NCBI GenBank assembly: GCA_024364735.1 | Contig: JAGFNQ010005184.1 | Coordinates: forward strand, 343,720-407,719 | Direction of reading: 5' to 3' | Length of the DNA: 64,000 bases | Source of the DNA: Boesenbergia rotunda | Taxonomy: Eukaryota; Streptophyta; Magnoliopsida; Zingiberales; Zingiberaceae | Shown here: positions 10,098-22,140 of the stretch, one piece after another | Layout: each line of letters begins with the position of its first letter | Position numbering within the stretch: position 1 is the first letter of the stretch | Made by a program: the position numbers and the translations under genes | Notes under the pieces: generated by a model | Told to the model about the DNA's origin: nothing | The model's database searches: none | The model's input: the letters and a program-made list of their open reading frames with translations, nothing else

Positions 10098-12660
10098 TTC
10101 CCCCTCTCCTCAAAAGGATTCGTCCTCGAATCTTGATTACCTACATCAAAGGAGAGAGATCAGAAACATTAAATGTGGAACTCACATTATACTCACCCGG
10201 CAAGTCAAGCTTGTAAACATTATCATTGATTCGCGCCATGACTTGAAATGGTCCATCTCCTCTTGGATGCAACTTAGTACGATGTTTAGCAGGAAATCTG
10301 TCCTTTCTCATATGAACCCAAACCGAATCACTTGGTTCAATGATTATTTTCTTTCGTCCCTTGTTGGCTTGCGTAGCATATTTTTCAGTTTTTTTTTCAA
10401 TTTGCATCCTTATTTTCTCGTGCATTTGCCTCACAAATTCAGCTTTCTTGGTACCATCCAAACTAGCATGCTCAAAGATAGGCAAAGGTGATAAATCCAA
10501 AGGAGTTAGCGTATCGAAACCATATACCACTTCAAAAGGTGAACACTTAGTAGTAGAATGTATAGATCTATTATATGCAAATTCAACATGTGGTAAACAA
10601 TCTTCCCAACCTTTTAAATTCTTTTGAATGATGGCTCTTAATAAAGTAGTTAAGATCGATTTACTACCTCAGTTTGTCCATCTGTTTGCGGATGACACGT
10701 CGTAGAAAACAACTTTGTTCCCGACTTGCCCCATAGTGTCTTCCAAAAGTAGCTTAGAAACTTTGCATCATGATATGAAACTATACTTTTCGGCACTCCA
10801 TTAAGTTGTACAATGTACCTAAAAAAGGGATCAACAATATGGTTAGCATCATCTGTTTTCGTACAAGGAATAAAATGAGCCATTTTGGAAAATCTGTCTA
10901 CGACCACAAAAATAGAATCCATACCACGTTTTGATCTTGGTAAACCTACAATAAAATCTATAGAAATATCAACCCAAGGTTCACTAGGAATTGGTAGAGG
11001 TGTATACAACCCATGAGGAAAAGATTTAGATTTTGCTTGCCTACATGTGTGGCCAAAAGAAATTTTGGAAAAACTATAGATTTTGCTTCTCACAAAATTT
11101 TACAACATCTCCTTTCATATGTGGCCAAAAGAAATGCTCCAACAAAACATCTAGTATTTTTCTCACACCACAATGTCCCATTAGTCCCTCACCATGGGCT
11201 AATAATTCCCTCAATTAACAGTTTGGCATACATAACCTATTAACTTTAAATAGAAATCACTCGTTCCTATAAAACTTCCCAAATGCAGCATGCTCACAAA
11301 CTTCAAATACATTTCCAAAGTCAGGATCCTTAGAATATAGATCTTAAATATATTCAAATCCTAACAATTTAGTGTTCAAAGTAGAGAGCATGGTAAAGCA
11401 TCTGCAACAGTATTTTCCATACCTCGTTTATACTTCATCACATAAGGAAATGATTCAATAAACTCCACCCATTTCGCATGACGTCTATTCAACTTACTTT
11501 GGCTCTTCAAGTTATTCAATGATTCATGATCGGTGTGAATGACATATTCTTTGGTCCACAAGTAATGCTGCCAAGTCTCTAAAGCTCTCACCAAAGCATA
11601 CATCTCTTTGTCTTAAGAAGGATAGTTCAAAGTTGATCCACTCAATTTCTCACTAAAATAAGCAAGGGGTCGACCTTCTTGTATTAGCACAGCTCCAATA
11701 CCTATTCCTGATGCATCACACTCAATTTCAAAAGTTTTAGCAAAGTTAGGTAGCGCAAGTAACGGTGCAGAACTTAATTTCTCCATAAGTGAGTTGAAGG
11801 CTGAATCCTGTTCACTATCCCAATGAAATCCAACATTCTTTTTAACAATTTCGGTCAAGGGTAGAGCTAAAGTGCTAAAATTCTTAACAAACCTCCTGTA
11901 GAAACTTGCCAAACCATGAAAGGTACGTACCTCAGTTATTGTTTTTGGTATTGGCCATTCACGAATAACCTTAACCTTCTTCTCATCAACTGCTATTCCC
12001 TTAGTACTAACAGTATAACCAAGAAACTCAATCTGATTAGTGCAAAAAGAACATTTTTGAAGATTAGCATACAACTTTTCATTTCGCAGAACAATTAGAA
12101 CATTTTATAAATGTTTTAGATGCTCCTCTAAATTTTTGGTATAATCAAGATATCATCAAAATATACTACGACAAAATTTCAATAAAAGCACATAAAATAT
12201 GGTTCATTAACCTAATGAAAGTACTAGGTGCATTAGTAAGCCCAAATGGCATGACTAACCATTTATACAAACCATACCTAGTCTTAAATGCAGTTTCCAT
12301 TCGACTTCAAATCAATTTTAGAAAAAATTCAAGAGTCATGTAGTTCATCTAGCATATCATCTAATCTAGGAATAGGATGACGATACTTTACCGTAATCTT
12401 GTTGATAGCTCTACAATCAACGCACATTCTCCAAGTTCCATCCTTCTTAGGTACTAGCAAAACGGGGACGGCACATGGACTCAATCTTTCTCGGACATAC
12501 CCTTTTTTCATCAACTCTTCAATTTGCCTTTGAAGTTCTTTTATCTCGGCAGGGTTACACCTATAGGTAGGCCGATTGGAATTGTGGCTCCAGGGATGAA
12601 ATCAATTTGGTGCTCTATTCCTCTAAGTGGTGGCAATCCATCAGGAACCTCTTCAGGAAA
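10098..12660 (-). pseudogene. pol: CRM-2 copy 1 pol: reverse transcriptase, RNase H, integrase
   Basis: Minus-strand remnant, read right to left. RT has V-P-K-K-D-G-T-W-R-M near 12440 and the catalytic Y-F-D-D near 12155. RNase H has E-C-D-A-S near 11720 and the H-T-D-H-E-S-L block near 11540. Integrase has F-I-V-G-L-P near 10945 and the T-D-G-Q-T-E motif near 10680, and its C-terminal domain ends at D-L-S. A 34-bp deletion near 12305 removes the G-Y-H-Q-I-R segment of RT. Several frameshifts and stops separate the domains, and the integrase zinc finger region (11040-11200) is scrambled. The purine tract (10098-10111, reverse GAGGAGAGGGGGAA) adjoins the LTR. Not functional. Confidence 0.9.
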
Positions 12661-14651
12661 TACATCATCAAATTCCTACAAAAGAGATTTAACAACACTA
12701 GGCAAAGAAGGGTTAAGATCGTTAGTGTTAAAATCAGCCTCCTTGTACAAAAGTACAATAATTGGCTGTGAAGCATAAAACGCTCTCTTAAAGTCTCTTT
12801 CTTTTGCATAAAAGCTCCCCTTTTTTCTCTCTTGCTCATGAATTACCTTTCCCCAATCATTCTTTTTTCCACTCATCTCATCCTCACCTTTTCTTTTCTC
12901 ACACACTTTTTCTTTGTCATTCTTTTTCCTTTTCTCATTTTCTTTTTTCTCACACGCGTTTCTTTTTTCACTCTCATTTTTGAACCTCAATTGATCTTCA
13001 TATACTTGCTTAGCAGTCAATGGTACAAGAGTTACATGTTTATCATGCATCATAAAAGAATACTTATTTTTAAACCCATCATGCATGACCTTCCTATCAA
13101 ATTATCATGGTCTACCTAAAAGTAAATGACTTGCATGCATTGGCACTAAGTATAATTTCACCATGATATCTACCAATTAAAAAGTATCTCATCATTATAT
13201 CTACCAATGGAAAATGAAACCAACACTTGCTTGTTGACCATGACTTCCCCGCAATCATTCAACCATTGTAGTTAATAAGGTCTAGGATGCTTAGTGGTAG
13301 GTAAGCATAATTTCTCAACCAAAATTGTACTAGCTACATCCCCCATTTATAATCATACTACATACCTTGTCTTTGATGTGGCAACGGGTATGAAATATGT
13401 TGTCTCGTTGTTCTTCATTATCTTCCTTCACTTGCACATTTAGAGCACGCTTAGTGACAAGGGCTTCACCTTCAACGGGATACTCTTCTGCTTCACTTTC
13501 CAATAATAGGGGCAAGGCACTATCATATTCGGACTCACTCTCAGTCTCGATCTCACCATTTCTTTCAAAATCATAATTCTTTTGTTTGGGCATTGTGATG
13601 CGATATGTCCCCTTCCCAAGCACTTAAAGCATTTAATATCTTTATTTCTTGAAGGTTGGAGGGGTTCTTTGCCCTTGACCAATTAAGAGCTTGCATCTTT
13701 ATTCTTTGAAAAATCGAGCTTTTTCTTTGATTCAACTTTATCATCTCTTTTGTTACAGCTAGATTTCCAAGTTGACGAATGAGAACTTTGCCCCCCATGC
13801 TTATTTGATCCCTTCTTTTTGAGTTGTCTTTCAACCTTCATGGAGATATGCACCATGTCTTCAAGCTCCACATAATGTTGCAACTCCACTACATTTGCAA
13901 TTTCTTGATTTAAACCTTGTAAAAATCGCGCCATGGTTGCTTCTCGGTCCTCCTCCACATTGGCTCGAAATATGGCAATATCCATCTCTTTGTGGTATTC
14001 CTCCACAGTCTTGGATCCTTGTGTGAGACTTTGTAACCGTTGATACAAATCCCGATAGTAAAGTGTTGGAATGAATCTTTTTCTCATAATAGTCTTCATC
14101 TCCTCCCAACTGCCAACGGGTCTCTCTTTGTTTCTTCTTCTGCTTAGAATAATTTGATCCCACCAAATAATTGCATAATCAACAAATTCAACGGCAACGA
14201 GTTTTACCTTCTTCTCTTCAGAATAGTTGTGACAATCAAATACTAATTCCACTTTCTTTTCCCACTCTAAATAGGCTTCAGGATCACTTTTACCATGAAA
14301 TGAAGGAATCTTCATCTTGATATTTCCCAAGTTTCTATCCACATAATCATTCATCCTACCTCTTCTACCACCGACTCGAGCATGATCCGATCTGCCACTT
14401 GAAGCTCTATCATCAATGTCCTCAAATACGCCATCATCATCATCATCATGGTCACCACGGTTATATTGCCTAGTACTTCGTGTAGGAACTCTACCAACTT
14501 GGCTATGTCGCAATCCTGCAATTACAGCATCTTGTTTCTCTAATCTGTCCATAATCTGACTAAAATGGATTTCCATGCGTTCCAAATGTTGTCTCAAAGC
14601 ACGTTAATCAAGGGATTCTCTAGGTCTTGCTTCTTCTCCACTTGTCCCCAT
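12661..14651 (-). pseudogene. gag: CRM-2 copy 1 gag and protease
   Basis: Gag starts at ATG 14651 (MGTSGEEARPRESLD). A C-to-T change made CAA into TAA at about 14606, after which the frame stays open to 13683. Capsid motifs P-S-F-H-G-K-S-D-P-E and I-I-W-W-D-Q are clear. The CCHC knuckle C-F-K-C-L-G-R-G-H-I-A-S-Q-C lies near 13610-13650. The protease follows with I-I-N-G-G-C-S, where the active-site Asp is Asn, at 13330-13355. A charged Lys/Glu linker (about 12800-12990) joins protease to RT. The protease tail is scrambled near 13090-13330. Confidence 0.88.
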
Positions 14652-15417
14652 TGAACAACCTGTTTCACTCAAACACTTTAACTCACGAATGTTAGCTCTT
14701 TAAAGAATTGAGGCAATTCCCTGTGAGCGTTTGTGGACGATGAAAATTCTCAAGGGTGTTAGTATAAAAGATAGGAATTCAAGACAAAAAGTGGAAATTG
14801 CAGAATTGAAAACTTGAAGTATGTGCTGAAAGGAAATTTGCCAGAATTGAATCTAGGCAAAATTGAGGATAATGCGGAAATGAAAGATAGCAAAACGTGA
14901 ATTAAAAAGCTAAAAGGAAAGTTGCCAGAATTTAATCTAGGCAACTTAAAGGAAATGAATTACTTGAAATAAGAGCTGAAAGGAAAGTTGCCAGAACTTA
15001 ATCTAGGTTGCCAGAATTTAATCTTGGCGACTTAAAGGAAATGAAGTACTTGAAATAAGAGCTGAAAGAAAAGTTGCCAGAACTTAATCTAGGCTGCCTG
15101 AATTGAATCTAGGCAAACTTTAAAGGAAATGAGAAAAAATAAATTTGCAAATAAAGTCTCTACTTCCTTCTTTTTTTTCAGCTTCTTTTGCTTTTTTTTT
15201 GTTTCGGCTTTTCTCTTCTTTTTTTTTTCTTTCTTTCTTCCTTCATTTCTTTGCTTATTTTTTGGCCGAATTTTTTTTCCCTCCTTTTTTTTTTGAGCAA
15301 CCAAGCAAGTAAGGCATGCTAAGCAAAAGAAAAGAAACAAAAATAAGATAGAGACTTAAGAACACAAAGAAAAGGATAACCAAATCGATTTAGAGAAACT
15401 AAGGCTCTGATACCAAA
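14652..15417 (-). other. CRM-2 copy 1 leader with 86-bp repeats and primer site
   Basis: It holds repeated units ('gctgaaaggaaagttgccagaa', 'ttaatctagg') with a spacing of 86 bp between 14975 and 15061 and diverged units back to about 14820. These are followed by poly(T)-rich DNA at 15165-15295. The reverse complement of 15404-15415 is TGGTATCAGAGC, a perfect Met-tRNA primer site two bases from the LTR. Confidence 0.85.
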
Positions 15418-16157
15418 TGATGCGAACCCAATGAGAAGAAGTCTTAAGAACACACAACAAATGGAAGAACGAGAGAAAGATAGTCTAAATTGAAATGATA
15501 GAGAATGAAAGAAAGAAACCTCGACCCAATGCTTAAGGAAGCACGAACCTTGGTATAGAAGAAGAAGAAGATAGACGCCACAACCTTGGGATGAAGGTTG
15601 ATAAGTCTTGAACGCCACAAGGGGATGCCTTGATAAGTTCTAGTTCAATGAAGAACAAACAAGTGAGAGCCTCACCATGTAGTAGATTGAATAAGCCAAA
15701 GCTACATGTTGTGGCCGCCACCCCCTTAATTTATATCTATAGGGTGACCTAGGAACCCTAAAAGGCCAAAAGGAAACCCATTTTGTAGAGGCCTATGTAG
15801 ACTACATAGACCTATTGAGCTCTTGGCACTATTACAACCCAAATAAAGCTAGAAATTGGGCCTAAATTGAACCCACAAAATTAACATATCCTTCTTACAT
15901 AGACAAGAGACTAAGGAGACTTGTTAAGCTTATTAGGTTGACTAAGCTGTATGACTTGCTCTTGGTCAAACCTTCTTCAATGGTAGCTTTGGCTTTCACA
16001 TCTTCAATTAGCACATTAAGTGCTTCTTTCATCTTTTTAGCCTTAGCCCTTGTAATTGAGCCTCTTTTGATGCATAATGGATCATCAACATCTTCTAGAG
16101 TGGGTTGAGCATGATCCATATCGTTAGCTTGTTGGGCCACTTCCTTTGTCTCCATCA
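15418..16157 (-). mobile_element. CRM-2 copy 1 5' LTR (740 bp)
   Basis: It runs TGATGCGAACCC to CTCCATCA, so in the sense direction it is TGATGGAG...GCATCA. It matches the LTR at 17539-18288. The minus strand carries an open frame (15895-16160) encoding D-M-D-H-A-Q-P-T, I-T-R-A-K-A-K-K-M-K-E-A-L and more, the part of the polyprotein tail that the LTR itself encodes. Being the 5' LTR, this coding copy is not joined to pol. Confidence 0.9.
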
Positions 16158-16299
16158 AAGATCTCCCACATGTCTGTTCCACCAAGTCCTGTATGACTCA
16201 AACACACATCAAACTAATATGAAATCCTATCTTAATTATATTGACACATACATCAAAATACATTATCATACCAATCAAACTTGAGTCGATTGCACCAAC
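16158..16299 (-). mobile_element. SIRE-type LTR end fragment
   Basis: A short piece ending GTCGATTGCACCAACA, with 'cacatcaaa' and 'catacatcaaaa' words, resembles the sense 5' end of SIRE-type LTRs (compare 41939-42077 and the region before 44932). The rest of that LTR is not present. It probably marks an older insertion cut by CRM-2. Confidence 0.5.
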
Positions 16300-16309
16300 A
16301 CGTTCGACA

Positions 16310-16880
16310 CCAATCGTTAGGCATGGGGGACCTCACTTATAATTCATTTGAGAAAAAGAGAGTTTGGGATAGTCGATCAGGTGTTCTAATGGATCGTAGA
16401 TCACTATGTCCTACCAGGTCTAATTGTTGGGCACAGGGAACCTCGCTTATAACTTATTTGAGAGAACTAAGGCGTCAATTGGATCGAGGATTGCCATATC
16501 CGACCAACACTGATCATTGGGCACCGGGGGGCTACTTATAATTCGTTTGAGAAAACGAGAGGCTGAGACTGCCGATCGGGAGATTTATTGGATCGTGGAT
16601 CACCATGTCTAACTGGCATTGATCGTTGGGCTCGGGGGAACGCGCTTATAACTCATTTGAGAAAATGAGAGTCTGAGATCGCCAATCAGTCGGTCTATAA
16701 TATTGTGGATCGCCATGTCCGATCGGCATCACTCATTAGACATGAGAGACCCTGCTTATAACTCGTTTAAGAAGATGAGAGTCTGGAATTGCCAATCGAG
16801 CGGTCTATTGGATCATGGATCATCATGTTCGATCGACGCCGATCGTTGGGCATGGGGGACCCCACTTATAATTTGTTAAG
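16310..16880. repeat. 110-bp tandem array in a Tat-type 3' untranslated region
   Basis: Six occurrences of a unit containing 'gatcgttgggcat', 'cttataactcatttgag' and 'ggatcatggatcaccatg' follow each other. The 'cttata' anchor lies at about 16336, 16446, 16535, 16645, 16755 and 16865, giving a 110-bp period with one 89-bp unit. The units are clearly diverged. The array lies directly downstream, on the minus strand, of a Tat-lineage integrase remnant, which is where Tat/Ogre/Retand elements carry their variable 3' untranslated tandem repeats. Confidence 0.9.
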
Positions 16881-17396
16881 GAGCAAAAGTCTAGAATAAT
16901 TGTTCATAGCGTCAGTTGCAATATCATATATTTAGGAGATTAGATTTATAACATAGAAGCATACAACTGCAGCTTTATTCCTGATAGTAGGTGTCAAGCT
17001 GCTTGCCACTTTAGTTTTACAAATAGTAGGTGTCGGATGCCAAATTTTGCTCAACTTTATAGGGTCCGACCTATTGAGGTTCTAGCTTGCCCACGTCTCC
17101 CACTAGCATGATTCTCTTCCAAACTAAGTTGCCAACCTGGAAAGACCTGGGTAGGACCTTCCAGTTGTTGTTTTGTAGCATTCTTTGTTGAGATGACGCC
17201 AACTGTGTTGCCACCTTGTCTCTTATTTCAATGATGAGATCTAGTTCGATACAGCACAGACCATCATGATCCTATTGATCGTACAATCTTTGTCGATTGG
17301 ACTCGCATCCCACTTCCATAGGAACTACAACCTCCCCACCATACACTAAATGAAAAGGAGTGAGACTCGTACATTTTTGAGGAGTTATTCGATAAT
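16881..17396 (-). pseudogene. pol: Tat/Retand-lineage integrase C-terminal fragment
   Basis: Minus-strand reading, with stops, gives P-F-H-L-V-Y-G-G-E-V-V-V-P-M-E-V-G near 17330-17370, then R-S-F-Q-V-G-N-L-V near 17130 and G-K-L-E-P-Q...G-P-Y-K-V near 17070. These are the end of the integrase core and the C-terminal domain of Tat-lineage Ty3 elements, which insert the reverse-transcribed DNA. The frame is broken and the catalytic core is missing because a TRIM LTR fragment cuts in at 17397. Confidence 0.7.
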
Positions 17397-17538
17397 TGTT
17401 AGGACCAAAAAGAATTTAGATATCTCTACAAAGGAATGATATTATCAACTTTGGACCCAAACCCTTATGGTGTTGCTCTTGGGGTCTCCTCAAAAGGCCT
17501 CATACTAATGAAGATATCTCTCTTATAAGTCCATGATC
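17397..17538 (-). mobile_element. TRIM LTR fragment
   Basis: TGTTAGGACC and the following 'tttagatatctctacaaaggaatgatatt', 'cccttatggt' and 'caaaaggcctcata' match the TRIM repeats at 5804-6002 and 6306-6503. It is cut after 142 bp by the CRM-2 LTR at 17539. The other part is not seen in the window. Confidence 0.85.
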
Positions 17539-18288
17539 TGATGCGAACCCAATGAGAAGAAGTCTCAAGACCACACAACAAATGGAAGAAAGAGAGAAAG
17601 ATAGTCTAAATCAATAAAAGGAAGAAACCTCGACCCAATGCTTAAGGAAGCATGAACCTTGGTATAAAAGAAGAAGAAGATAGACGCCACAACCTTGGGA
17701 CGGAGGTTGATAAGTCTTGAACGCCACAAGGGGATGCCTTGATAAGTTCTAGTTTAATGAAGAACTAACAAGTGAGAGCCTCACCATGTAGTAGATTGAA
17801 TAAGCCAAAAGTTATATGTTGTGGCCGCCACCCCCTTAATTTAAAGCTATAGGGTGATCTAAAAACCCTAAAAGGCCTAACGGAAGCCCATTTAGTATAG
17901 GCCTATGTAGACTACATAGGCATATTGAGCTCTTGGCACCATTACAACCCAAATAAAGCTAGAAATTTGGCCTTAATTGAAACCACAAAATTAACATATC
18001 CTTCTTACATAGACAAGAGACTTAAGTGACTAGTTAAGCTCATCTAAGCCTTGAATTAGGTTGACTAAGCCGTATGACTTGCTCTTGGTCAAACCTTCTT
18101 CAATGGTAGCTTTAGCTTTCACATATTCAATTAGCACATTAAGTGCTTCTTTCTTCTTTTTAGCCTTAGCCCTTGTAATTGGGCCTCCTTTGATGTATAA
18201 TGGATCATCAACATCTTCTATAGTGGGTTGAGCATGATCCATATCGTTAGCTTGTTGGACAATTTGTTCACTTCCTTTGACTCCATCA
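17539..18288 (-). mobile_element. CRM-2 copy 2 3' LTR (750 bp)
   Basis: It runs TGATGCGAACCC to CTCCATCA and is homologous to 15418-16157. The left flank is TGATC (17534-17538), a possible target duplication that cannot be matched because the far end of the element is missing. The minus strand codes for the end of the polyprotein (to a stop near 18030), joined in one frame with the integrase to its right. Confidence 0.9.
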
Positions 18289-21200
18289 TTCCCCCTCACC
18301 TCAAATGGATTCGACCTCGAATCTTGATTACCTACATCAAAGCGAGAGAGATCAGAAACATTAAATGTGGAACTCACATTATACTCACCCGGCAAGTCAA
18401 GCTTGTAGGCATTATCATTGATTCGTGCCAGGACTTGAAATGGTCGATCGCCTCTTGGATGCAACTTAGTACGACGTTTAGCAGGAATCTCTCCTTTCTC
18501 ATATGAACCCAAAGCCAATCACCAAGTTCAAAGATTATTTTCTTTCGTCCCTTGTTGGCTTGCGTAGCATATTGTTCAGTCTTCTTTTCAATTTGAATCC
18601 TTACTTTCTCGTGCATTTGCCTCACAAATTCAGCTTTCCTTCTACCATCCAAACTACCATGCTCAGAGATAGGCAAAGGTAACAAATCGAAAGGAGTTAG
18701 CAGATTGAAACCATATACCACCACAAAAGATAAACACTTAGTAGCAGAATGTATAGATATGCAAATTTAACATGTGGTAAGCAATCTTCTCAACCTTTTA
18801 AATTCTTTTGAATGTTAGCTCTTAATAAAGTAGCTAAGGTTTGATTTACAAACTCAGTTTGTCCATCTGTTTGTGGATGACATGATGTAGAAAACAACCA
18901 CTTTGTTCCCAACTTGCCCCATAGTGTCTTCCAAAAGTAGCTCAGAAACTTTGCATCACGATCTGAAACTATACTTTTTAGCACTCCATGAAATCGTACA
19001 ATGTCCCTAAAAAAGAGATCAGCAATATGGTTAGCATCATCTGTTTTCCTACAAGGAATAAAATGAGTCATTTTAGAAAATCTGTCTACGACCACAAAAA
19101 TAGAATCCATACCTCGTTTTGACCTTGGTAAACCTACAATAAAGTCAATAGAAATATCAACCCAAGGTTCAATAGGAATTGGTAGAGGTGTATACAACCC
19201 ATGAGGTAAAGATTTAGATTTGGCTTGCCTACATGTGATACACTTCTCACAAAATTTTACAACATCTCCTTTCATATGTGGCCAAGAGCATCAAAACATT
19301 TAGGGGTTTTCTCACTCCAAAATGTCCCATTAGTCCCCGACCATGGGCTTCTTGGACTAATAATTCCCTTAATGAACAGTTAGGCACACATAACCTATTA
19401 ACCCTAAATAGAAATCCCTCATGGCTATAAAACTTCCCAAATGCAGCATGCTCAGAAACTTCAAATACATTTCCAAAGTCAGGGATCTTTAGAATATAGA
19501 TCTTTAATGTCTGCAAATCCTAATAATTTAGTGTTCAAAGTAGAGACCAAGGTATACCTTCGAGATAAAGACTCTGCAACAGTATTTTCCATACCTCGTT
19601 TATACTTGATCACATAAGGAAATGATTCAATGAACTCCACCCATTTTGCATGACGTCTATTCAACTTACTTTGGCTCTTCATGTGCTTCAATGATTCATG
19701 ATGAGTGTGAATGACAAACTCCTTGGGCCACAAGTAATGCTACCAAGTCTCTAAAGCCCTCACCAATGCATACATCTCTTTTTCATAAGTGGGATAGTAC
19801 AAAACTGCTCCACTCAATTTCTCACAAAAATAAGCTTGGGGTCGACCTTCTTGTATTAGCACATCATTGACCTATTCCTGATGCATCACACTCAATTTCA
19901 AAGTTTTAGCAAAGTTAGGTAACGCAAGTAACGGTGCAGAACTTAATTTCTCCTTAAGTGAGTTGAATGCTGAATCCTGTTCACTATCCCAATGAAATCC
20001 AACATTCTTTTTAACATTTTCGGTCAAGGGTGCAGCTAAAGTGCTAAACTTCTTAACAAACCTTCTGTAGAAACTTGCCAAACCAAAGTTATGTACGTCA
20101 GTTATTGTTTTTGGTGTTGGCCATTCATGAATAGCCTTAACCTTCTGATTAGTGCAAAAAGAAACTCAATCTGATTAGTGCAAAAAGAACATTATTGAAG
20201 ATTAGCATACAACTTTTCATTTCGCAAAACAATTAGAACATTCTGTAAATGTTGTACATGCTCCTCTAAATTTTTGCTATAAATCAAGATATCATCAAAA
20301 TATACTACGATAAAATTTCCAATAAAAGCAGGCAAAATATAGTTCATTAGCCTCATGAAAGTACTTGGTGCATTAGTAAGCCCAAATGGCATTACTAACC
20401 ATTCATACAAACCATACCAAGTCTTAAATGCAGTTTTCCATTCGTCTCCCTCACACATGCGAATTTGATGATAGCCCGACTTCAAATCAATTTTAGAGAA
20501 AATGCAAGAGCCGTGTAGTTCATCTAGCATATCATCTTATCTAGGAGTAGGATGACGAATCTTTACCGTAAATTGTTGACAGCTCTACAATCAACGCACA
20601 ATCTCCAAGTTCCATCCTTCTTAGGTACTAGCAAAACGGGGACAGCACATGGACTCAAACTTTCTCGGACATACCCTTTTTTCATCAACTCTTCAACTTG
20701 CCTTTGAAGTTCTTTTATCTCAGCAGGGTTACACCTATAGGCTGGCCGATTAGGAATTGTGGCTCCACGGATGAAATCAATTTGGTGCTCTGTTCCTCTA
20801 AGTGGTGGCATCCATCAGGAACCTCATCAGGAAATACATCAACAAATTCCTGCAAAAGAGATTTAACAACACTTGGCAAAGTAGGGTTAAGATCGTTAGT
20901 GTTAAAATCGGTCTCCTTGTACAAAAGTACAATCATTGGCTGTGAAGCATAAAACGCTCTCTTAACCTCTCTTTCTTTAGCATAAAAGCTCCCTTTTTTT
21001 CTCTCTTGCTCTTGAATTTCTTTTCCCCTTTTATTCTTTTTTCCACTCATCTCATCCTCACTTTTTCTTTTCTTACACTCTTTTTCTTTTCCATTCTTTT
21101 TCCTTTTCTCATTTTCTTTTTCTCACACTCTTTTCTTTTTCCACTCTCATTTTTGATCCTCAATTGATCTTCATACACTTGCTTATGAGTCAATAGTACA

Positions 21201-21377
21201 AGAGTTACATGTTTACCATGCATCATAAAAGAATAATTATTTTTAAACCCATTCTGCATGACCTTCCTATCAAATTGCCATGGTCTACCTAAAAATAAAC
21301 GACTTGCAAGCATTGGCACTACATCACAAATTATCTCATCATGATATCTACCAATGGAAAATGAAACCAACACTTGC
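18030..21377 (-). pseudogene. pol: CRM-2 copy 2 pol (protease to integrase), truncated
   Basis: Minus strand, right to left: protease end (21047-21373, L-F-L-G-R-P-W-Q-F-D), Lys/Glu-rich linker, RT with V-P-K-K-D-G near 20640, H-Q-I-R-M near 20465 and Y-F-D-D near 20300, RNase H, integrase zinc finger with C-E-K-C-I-T-C-R near 19240, F-I-V-G-L-P near 19140, S-D-R-D near 18960 and T-D-G-Q-T-E near 18865. The last open frame (18030-18518) continues from integrase across the purine tract into the LTR without a break, showing that the LTR codes for the polyprotein tail. Several frameshifts make it non-functional. It is cut at 21378 by a poly(T) tract, so gag is missing. Confidence 0.9.
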
Positions 21378-21800
21378 TTTTTTTTTTTGATAAAAGGAAT
21401 ATTTTATTCCTGAAAAGAAGATCTATATTAGAAGGGGGACCAGTCCTAACCTTCTAATATTGAATTACAGCGACCCAAAATGATTTACATTTAAAGGAAA
21501 GAAAACTATAAACGCCGACTGTCTATATGAATCTATACAATTATCAGCCGGTTTTATTAATTCTAGTCTAATGTTAGAATCAATCTCTAGCAGCATCCCT
21601 TTCCCTCTTGCTTCCTAGCAGCCTTCAAATATCCCTCGAAGATGTGCAACAGCATCTCCAGTCTTCTGATTCTCAGGATCTCTAGACATATACCGTAGTA
21701 CTCAAAATGCATCAGCCGCCTCCATGTGTCAATCACCTCAAAATTTGGACATCATAGCTCCTCCCCACCTTTGCTTTTGTCCTCTAGCGGATTTCCCTTC
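21378..21800 (-). mobile_element. 3' end of a poly(A)-tailed retroposed sequence
   Basis: Eleven Ts at 21378-21388 are the start of an insert. The reverse complement has AATAAA (21403-21408) about 15-20 bases before the A tail, as in a polyadenylated transcript. The tract interrupts CRM-2 at a site that is continuous in copy 1 (near 13232). Upstream I see no recognisable protein, so this may be a LINE 3' end or a processed retrocopy. The 5' boundary is unknown and the end coordinate is nominal. Confidence 0.55.
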
Positions 21801-21929
21801 TCTTATTTGCATCAGAATGAATGTTGAAATTCTTCCATATGACTATAAAGGAAGGGAAGATGATCAATCTTGCATATGGAATCTAAAGAAGATCAAAGAA
21901 CCCGATGTTCAGTTTTGGCAAGCGACCAA

Positions 21930-22140
21930 CCGTAAACGGATTTGTAGCGCCTTCACCGTAGCCGTTACTACGGGCTAGATAGATTTATGGTGGATCTATT
22001 CACCCTTTTAGGCTTTTTGGCAAAGCCTCAGCCATCAACGGATTTGAGGTGTCTTTACCGTAGCCGTTTGCTACGGACTAGATGGATCGTTTACGGTGGA
22101 TCCATTCACCATTCATATCTGTCCATATCTGTCCAATCCA
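21930..22140. repeat. Diverged tandem pair, about 102-bp offset
   Basis: The motif 'acggattt...accgtagccgtt...ctacgg(g/a)ctagat' occurs at about 21936-22000 and again at 22037-22100, with 'gatctattcacc' and 'gatccattcacc' after each. No protein or known element is evident. Confidence 0.6.
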
